Notes under the pieces: generated by a model
Databases searched by the model: none
What the model was told of the DNA's origin: nothing
What the model saw: only the letters and a program-made list of their open reading frames with translations
DNA from: Muscardinus avellanarius
Taxonomy: Eukaryota; Chordata; Mammalia; Rodentia; Gliridae
Assembly: GCA_963383645.1 (NCBI GenBank)
Contig: OY726560.1
Location: 32,307,003 to 32,371,002 of the forward strand
Reading direction: 5' to 3'
Length of the DNA stretch: 64,000 nt
Translations under genes and position numbers: made by a program
Shown: piece by piece, positions 61,431 to 64,000 of the stretch
Layout: every line of letters begins with the position of its first letter
Numbering within the stretch: position 1 is the stretch's first letter

Positions 61431-62139
61431 TGTTTTATATAGACTTCCATTTAGTTAATAAGTAGACTAGTATCTTATTCCATTTCCCTTGAGCACAAAT
61501 TCTCCAATTCTAAAAATCCTAGGATATGAAAACAAAAATGATGTTGATAGCAGTTTTTGAAAAGTGTTAATGATAATAGTTAAATATTTTTTAACTATCA
61601 GGAGCTAAATTTGGCTTATCACTTATGAAAATAGTTATAATTGGCAGCATAATATCAATGAGTAGATACTAAAGTGTCAACACAGACAAGATTATCAACC
61701 TAAACTGCACATTAAGCACATTTAACTGAAAAACATAAGTTCAACTAGAGTGCGCTGGTCTTGATTTTGAGAGTGGATCTCTATTGTTTCAGATGAAGCT
61801 TATTTAAGATCAATTATGTAAAATTAATTTACATAGGCAACTTTTTAATTTAGAAAAATAAATAACTTTTTAATTTAATAGAGGAAAGTATATATTAATA
61901 TAATTTTAAAACTTTATTTAATGACTTAGGTAGCTGAGCTTCTGAAAAAATTTTTTTTTATTTACCACCAGACAATCCTATGAGGAGATAGTTTGTTGTT
62001 TGGGGTTTTGTTTTGGAAGAAACTGTAACTAAGGAATAAATATCCAAGTGTAATTGTAAGCATGCAAATAATGATCTGAATTAAACATGACACAAATATA
62101 AGAACATGGTATTTCTTATAGTCATTGTCAAAAAATAAA

Positions 62140-62352
62140 CTGTTTGTTTTGGTAGTAGGGATTAAGCCCAGGGGCTTTCTACCTCTGAGATACACCCCCC
62201 CCCAGCCCTATTTTTTATTTTTTGTTTTGAAACTGGGTCTTACTAAGTTGTAAAGGGCTGTACTAAGTGCAGACTGGCTACAAACCTGCAGTCTTCCTGT
62301 CTTAGCCTCCCAAGTGCTGGGGATAAAAGTGTGCACCACCACGCCTGGCTCC
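62140..62352 (-). mobile_element. B1-dID SINE, subfamily A
   Basis: GGTAGTAGGGATTAAGCCC, a C9 run before AGCCCTATTTTTTATT, and CACCACCACGCCTGGCTCC. Confidence 0.9.
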
Positions 62353-63226
62353 ATTGTTTTTTCAACTGCTGCTAATATATTCAAATATATTCCCTTCAAT
62401 CCTGAAACTTTTTATTTAATTTCTGGCTTTACCACTTATGGTAATACTACCTCATGTAAGTCCTTTATTATGTCATTTAATAAAAGGGAATAATACATAC
62501 CTTGCAGGGTTCCTGAGAAAATTATGTGTGAAAGTGTATATGAAAACTTAACACAATTCTTGACATGTCAATAAATTTGAAGTGGTTAAAAGTAATTATC
62601 TTAATATAGCCATCATTTATTAATTATTTTCATTTTTATTTCCTATTCATCATTAAGCTCTAGTGCAGCATGACTAAACAAATTTGTAATTTTTGGTGAC
62701 AGTTAAATAGAAGTCTGATATAGACTTGAAGATATTAGAGTAGGGTGATCTTTGTTACCTTTTTAATCTGTACATTACCAATCTATCTAATTTAAAACAC
62801 TGGAGACAGAGTGTCTTCAGTGTTGAAACGGTTATCCAGAAAGCCCAAATGATTCTTAAACTTATAAAATAAGCATCTACCTACTCTAACTTTTCTATAA
62901 AGACTTGGAATATGAGATTATAATCACACCTGTCTCACATCAAGTCCCACATAAAACTTAAAAGTGAACCTCATTAACATGTAAAAACATTACTGATAAA
63001 CTCTAACATATAGGTTTTGCCTTTGTGGAATTTTTCATAATGTCAATGATCTTTGTCATTACATACTTTGAGTTTCTATTCCTACAACCAATCACTAAGG
63101 TAACATATGAGCTATTTTTTGTCTCATTTTAAAAGCAAAGTTTTACAGTGATATATAGAGTTACTCTTACTTAGTAGAATGAAAATTGGAATATTTTATT
63201 CTTGTTTTTAAAATGTTAGTATTTTT

Positions 63227-63422
63227 TTTTTTTTTTGGTGGTACTGGGGTTCCTGGAAGCCCTTCTACCTCTGGGCTACACTCCCAGACCTATTTTTTAC
63301 ATTTTCATTTTGGAAACAGGGTCTCCTAAACCAGCGTGCGCGGCTGGCTTCGAACCTGCATGATCCTCCTGTCTCTGCCTCCCAAGCGTGGGGATTACAA
63401 GCATGCGCCACCACGCCCAGCA
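63227..63422 (-). mobile_element. B1-dID SINE, subfamily B
   Basis: Exact 17-bp duplication AAAATGTTAGTATTTTT at 63210-63226 and 63423-63439. The body reads GGTTCCTGGAAGCCC, CTGGGCTACACTCCCAGACC, GGTCTCCTAAACCAGCG and GCGCCACCACGCCCAGC. One of the best-preserved copies. Confidence 0.96.
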
Positions 63423-63674
63423 AAAATGTTAGTATTTTTGCTGTGTAAAGTTCAAGATGCCAAACGAAGACATGAACCTGGAAAATCAAAACACTAAAAT
63501 ATTTTGCAAGAAATAAAAGTATGATTTTACCAAATGACAGGAAAAACCTCCTATAAGTTGGGTCTCATTTCACATTTTAAAAAACTCTTTCATAATATTT
63601 TAAGTTCATACAGATGCTCCCCGACTTATAATGAGGATATGTCCCAATTCACCCATTATAAGTTAAAAAAAGAA

Positions 63675-64000
63675 GACTTCCAGGAAGATGGCGACCGAGA
63701 AAAGCGGGGCTTAAAAGACTTGCTAACAACCAATCTCCATTACCACAAAATCAGTACCTTTCATAGCCAGAAAGCACCATCACCAGAGAAACAAAAAAAT
63801 CACCAGGCTCCAGAGAGAAAGCAGTCTGAGAACAGAGCTCAGAGCCACAGAGGAGATACACCGGCCTCACGCCCGAGGACGCAGCAGCAGCGCCATACTG
63901 CCGGCGGCAGCGGCAACTTCCCCGGACGGCTACAGCAAGCCGAGGTGAGCCACTGCGGAACAGCCAGGCGGGATTTTTCAGCGCAGGGTACATCTAAAGC
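63675..64000 (+). mobile_element. L1 5' UTR, cut by the window edge
   Basis: From CTTCCAGGAAGATGGCG on it follows the 5' UTR at 31473 almost base for base (GACCGAGAAAAGCGGGGCTT, CAACCAATCTCCATTACCAC), including the YY1-type AAGATGGCG at 63685-63693. ORF1 would lie outside the window, so its intactness is unknown. Confidence 0.88.

Larger units (their letters stand above)
49381..64000. other. Intergenic DNA upstream of EMC2
   Basis: No gene could be supported. The region holds an L2 relic (51.1-51.9 kb), SINEs in both orientations, antisense L1 3' pieces (57.9-58.2, 59.77-60.69 kb) and the start of an L1 at the right edge. The stretches 52.3-54.3, 55.3-56.5 and 60.7-62.1 kb hold little I can name. 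By human synteny as I recall it, EIF3E would be the next gene on this side. Confidence 0.75.

Noticed and set aside
61148..61450. 100-codon minus-strand open frame
   Set aside because: Falls in pyrimidine-rich probable L1-derived sequence; purine-rich strand composition alone keeps it open.

Overview
This is nuclear DNA from a placental mammal, most likely a squirrel-related rodent (Sciuromorpha: squirrels, mountain beaver or dormice). The evidence is a single widely split gene with GT-AG introns, a CpG-island promoter, AT-rich introns, MIR, L2 and L1 relics, and more than thirty copies of a dimeric SINE. That SINE joins a 7SL/B1-like half to a tRNA/ID-like half (B1-dID type), which is characteristic of this rodent group. 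The family assignment is inference; I cannot name the species.

The one gene I can support is EMC2 (formerly TTC35), on the minus strand, complete from start to stop. Its 11 coding exons run from 49113 (ATG) down to 1148 (end of the stop codon). The summed coding length is 894 nt, giving 297 residues, the length of human EMC2. All ten introns are GT-AG and every splice phase is consistent. EMC2 is the cytosolic TPR subunit of the ER membrane protein complex, an insertase for tail-anchored and multi-pass membrane proteins. A CpG-rich promoter with CCAAT, GC-box, CACGTG and CRE-half-site motifs lies at about 48.86-49.38 kb. The 3' UTR and candidate poly(A) signals lie at about 0.83-1.15 kb.

Layout: 1-1147 holds the 3' UTR and flank; 1148-49113 is EMC2, with large introns 10 (8.7 kb), 5 (18.3 kb), 4 (3.8 kb), 7 (3.0 kb) and 1 (9.3 kb); 49114-64000 is upstream intergenic DNA with no convincing gene. 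The introns and flank are filled with SINEs (many with visible target-site duplications), 3'-truncated L1s, old L1, L2, MIR and MaLR-like fragments, one candidate ERV LTR and several microsatellites.

The most unusual structure is an L1-like insertion at 31473-34253 in intron 5. It has an L1 5' UTR, a broken ORF1 and a genuine L1 3' end, all inside one 9-bp target-site duplication. Instead of ORF2 it carries an older L1 fragment in the opposite orientation: a half-L1 (HAL1-like) chimera. Other points worth a look are two diagnostic SINE subfamilies plus intermediates, a Z-DNA/cruciform-prone tract beside that L1, a nested SINE, a 26-T tract at the last splice acceptor, and an LTR with repeated poly(A)-signal modules. 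I saw no operon, CRISPR array, phage or other prokaryotic system.
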